A stretch of 64,000 nt of DNA from Phytomonospora sp040655735. GTDB lineage: Bacteria > Actinomycetota > Actinomycetes > Mycobacteriales > Micromonosporaceae. The DNA lies in the NCBI RefSeq assembly GCF_040655735.1, contig NZ_JBFAKK010000003.1, forward strand, positions 186,001 to 250,000. Direction: 5' to 3'. The notes beneath the pieces are model-generated. The model saw nothing but the letters and a program-made list of their open reading frames with translations. It made no database searches and was not told where the DNA came from. The first letter of the stretch is position 1; each line of letters starts with the position of its first letter. A program made the translations under genes and the position numbers. Of this stretch, positions 61,971 to 64,000 are shown piece by piece.

Positions 61971-63140
61971 GTGACGGTTCGCACCGCGACTCCGCGCCTG
62001 GCCCGGGCGATCAACGACCGGGTCGCGCTCGACCTGCTCATCGCCCACGGTCCCCTCTCGGCGCCCCGCCTCCGAGAGCTCACCGGCCTGTCGCGCCCGA
62101 CCGTCTCCGACCTCCTCGACCGCCTCGGTGAGGCCGGCCTCGTCCGCGCCGTCGGCGAGGAGGGCGCCGACCGGCGCGGCCCCAACGCCAAGATCTACGG
62201 CCTGGTCGCCGAGCATGCCCACGTCGCCGGCGTCGACGTCCGTCACGACGCCGTCACCGCCGTCGTCGCCGACCTGACCGGCAAGTCCGTCGCCACCGCC
62301 CGCCGCGCCCTGGCGCCCGGCGCGGTCCTCCAGAAGGTCGTCAAGCAGGCCGCCGCCGACGCCGCCCGCCGCGCCGGGGTCACCCTCGGCGGGCTCCACA
62401 ACCTCGTCATCGGCGCTCCCGGCATGGTCGACCCCCGCACCGGCGACATGGCCTTCCCCGGCTGGCCCGCAGTGCCGCTTCCGGACCTGCGCGAGCTGCT
62501 CGGCGTTCCCGTCGTCGTCGAGAACGAGGTCAACCTCGCCGCCATCGCCGAACACGATGCCGGGACCGCGCAGGGTCACGACGACTTCGCCCTCCTGTGG
62601 CTGGACCGGGGCATCGGGGGAGCCGTCGTGATCGGCGGGAGGCTGCGGCGCGGCGCGAGCGGCGCGGCCGGTGAACTCGGCCGCCTTCCCCTCAACGAGA
62701 ACGACGTGCCCGGCAGCGAGGTCTGCACCGGCGGCTTCCAGGACCTCGCCGGCAGTCCCGCCATCATCGACCTCGCCGCGCGCCACGGCGTTCCCGGTGA
62801 CCGCCCCGCCGAGATCGTCGACGCGGCCCTGGCCGCCGGGAACACCGGCTTCCTGGACGACCTGGCCGAGCGCGTCGCCTTCGGCGCCGCCGCGGCCGTG
62901 GTGGTCTTCGACCCGGGCCTGGTCGTGCTGGCCGGGGAAACGGGACGGCACGGGGGAGAAGAGCTGGCGGGGAGGGTGGCCGAGCGGCTGACGGCGATCG
63001 CGCTGGTGCGGACCGAGGTGCGCCCGACCGCGCTGTCGGACAACCCGATCCTGGCGGGGGCCGTGCGCACGGCGCTGGAGTCGGCGCACGACGAGGTCTT
63101 CGGCGGCTCGGGGACGTGGACGGCGGAGCCGGCGGGCTAG
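61971..63140 (+). CDS. ROK-family transcriptional regulator
   Basis: A 389-residue repressor-type ROK protein. Start GTG 61971 after GAGGAGG. N-terminal winged helix (LRELTGLSRPTVSDLLDRLGEAGLV), then the ROK fold with GAPGMVDPRTG, VVVENEVNLAAIAE and WLDRGIGGAVVIGGRL. The zinc-binding CxCGxxGC motif of sugar-kinase ROK proteins is degenerate (SEVCTGGFQDLAG), which fits a sensor rather than an enzyme. Probable controller of the two MFS genes. Confidence 0.93.
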   Translation: MTVRTATPRLARAINDRVALDLLIAHGPLSAPRLRELTGLSRPTVSDLLDRLGEAGLVRAVGEEGADRRGPNAKIYGLVAEHAHVAGVDVRHDAVTAVVADLTGKSVATARRALAPGAVLQKVVKQAAADAARRAGVTLGGLHNLVIGAPGMVDPRTGDMAFPGWPAVPLPDLRELLGVPVVVENEVNLAAIAEHDAGTAQGHDDFALLWLDRGIGGAVVIGGRLRRGASGAAGELGRLPLNENDVPGSEVCTGGFQDLAGSPAIIDLAARHGVPGDRPAEIVDAALAAGNTGFLDDLAERVAFGAAAAVVVFDPGLVVLAGETGRHGGEELAGRVAERLTAIALVRTEVRPTALSDNPILAGAVRTALESAHDEVFGGSGTWTAEPAG

Positions 63141-63198
63141 GGCGCGGCGGAGCAGGGCCGGGGAGCTCAGGCCCCGGATACGCCGGAATGGCCCGAGT

Positions 63199-64000
63199 CT
63201 AGAAAGCCTGCCGGTGCCCCGTGCGTGCCGGCTGCCCGGCGCCGATCCGTTCTCCCCGGTCGCCGAAGAAGTGCAGCTGGCGCGTGTCGATCTGCACGGT
63301 CAGCCGGTCCCCGGGGCCGAGCCGCGGGTAGGGCGCCAGCCGCAGGGTCAACTCGATCGGCCGCTGGAGGTGCCGCTCCTGGCCGGGCGTGGCGGGCGGC
63401 GGGTGCGCGGCGATGGCCTGGAGCTCCCGACGACGGAAGAGTCCGCGCTTGGCCGTCCGCGGCGCAGGTTGCGGCACGGCTTCGGTCATCTCTATCGGCG
63501 CGGCGGTGGCGCCGACGTCGAGGTGCGCCAGCGACTCGTGCCCGGCGTGCTCCAGGTGCTTGACCCTGGTGTGCAGCAGCGGGTTCTGGCTGTTGGGGTC
63601 GGGCAGGCGCAGTGCTTCGGGCCGCATGCCGACGATGATGTTCTCGCCGTGGTAGTGCCGCAGCATGTGCGCGGTCACGTCGTGGCCGGGCAGGTCGATG
63701 GACTGCTCGCCGATCTGGAGCAGCACGCGCTTGTCGAGGTGCGCCATGACCCGCGCCTGGATGAGCGTCATCCGCGGTGTGCCGAGGAACGCGGCGACGT
63801 AGGCGGTCGCGGGGTGGTGGTAGACCTCGTTGGGCGTGCCCACGTCCTGAAGAACCCCGTTGCGCATCACGGCGATGCGGTCGGCCATGGTGAGCGCCTC
63901 GGTCTGGTCGTGCGTCACGTAGACCGTGGTGACCTTCAGTTCGTGGACGAGGTTGGAGATCTCGGCGCGCAGTTGCGCGCGCAGTCCGCTGTCGAGGTTG
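63199..64000 (-). CDS. sugar ABC transporter ATP-binding protein (MsmK/UgpC type), 5' end outside window
   Basis: The frame is open to the window edge. Visible are the D-loop (NLDSGLRAQLR), the H-loop (TTVYVTHDQTEALTMADRIAVM), the post-ATPase GTPNEVYHHPATAYVAAFLGTP segment and the C-terminal TOBE-like regulatory domain (GMRPEALRLPD, LTLRLAPYPRLGPGDRLTVQID). This is the shared ATPase of CUT1 carbohydrate importers. A basic insert rich in Arg and Pro (about 63400-63470) splits the TOBE region. The Walker A part lies beyond base 64000. Confidence 0.92.
   Translation of the reverse strand, partial: NLDSGLRAQLRAEISNLVHELKVTTVYVTHDQTEALTMADRIAVMRNGVLQDVGTPNEVYHHPATAYVAAFLGTPRMTLIQARVMAHLDKRVLLQIGEQSIDLPGHDVTAHMLRHYHGENIIVGMRPEALRLPDPNSQNPLLHTRVKHLEHAGHESLAHLDVGATAAPIEMTEAVPQPAPRTAKRGLFRRRELQAIAAHPPPATPGQERHLQRPIELTLRLAPYPRLGPGDRLTVQIDTRQLHFFGDRGERIGAGQPARTGHRQAF

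Overview
The window is about 64 kb of high-GC DNA with GTG and TTG starts, tight operons, LAVTG sortase signals, a probable EgtA, a TIGR03086-type protein and PknB-like kinase architecture. This points to an actinomycete of the Streptomyces, Glycomyces or Micromonospora kind; the genus cannot be fixed from the sequence alone. One assembly gap (18984-19077) lies inside an octamer repeat array.

Layout. 1-1718 is the 3' part of ligA. 2995-9280 is an accessory locus: two proteins with an N-terminal LQxxxGNR-type motif known from cargo and toxins of extracellular contractile injection systems (eCIS), one of them a 1209-residue protein with a membrane-spanning block, helical repeats and a toxin-like tail, plus two candidate immunity proteins. 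After an acetyltransferase and a sortase-anchored beta-helix surface protein, 13210-16044 carries a complete beta-lactamase regulon laid out like blaB-blaA/blaL of Streptomyces cacaoi. It lies beside a tRNA-Arg with an integrase remnant at its 3' end. 16885-25731 holds two small P-loop kinases, a lipoprotein amidase, an SSB paralogue, an M48 protease, a second LAVTG protein and a coupled surf1/membrane-protein/M20-peptidase operon. 25856-30877 holds a cobB-like gene with a Cys-to-Ser change and a double ABC exporter operon.

32307-46285 is a cell-envelope block: a class A penicillin-binding protein, CysG, then FnIII protein, MoxR, DUF58 and a transglutaminase-fold protein that lacks its catalytic Cys and His, and further on a Ser/Thr kinase with an FnIII ectodomain. 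46427-52425 has a hydrolase, a PadR regulator with clear operators facing an MFS exporter whose N-terminus holds an in-frame amber codon, a secreted peptidoglycan hydrolase and DedA. 52804-57603 has a Cys/Arg-rich leader-peptide candidate, a winged-helix regulator, egtA, two DoxX proteins and TerC. 59443-63140 has two paralogous MFS genes that share an upstream element, beside a ROK regulator. The window ends inside a sugar ABC transporter ATPase gene.

Between these blocks are several long gene-free stretches (1719-2994, 18425-19346, 30878-32306, 57604-59442) full of short tandem repeats of 7 or 8 bp and degenerate longer repeats. Their open frames are artefacts of composition.
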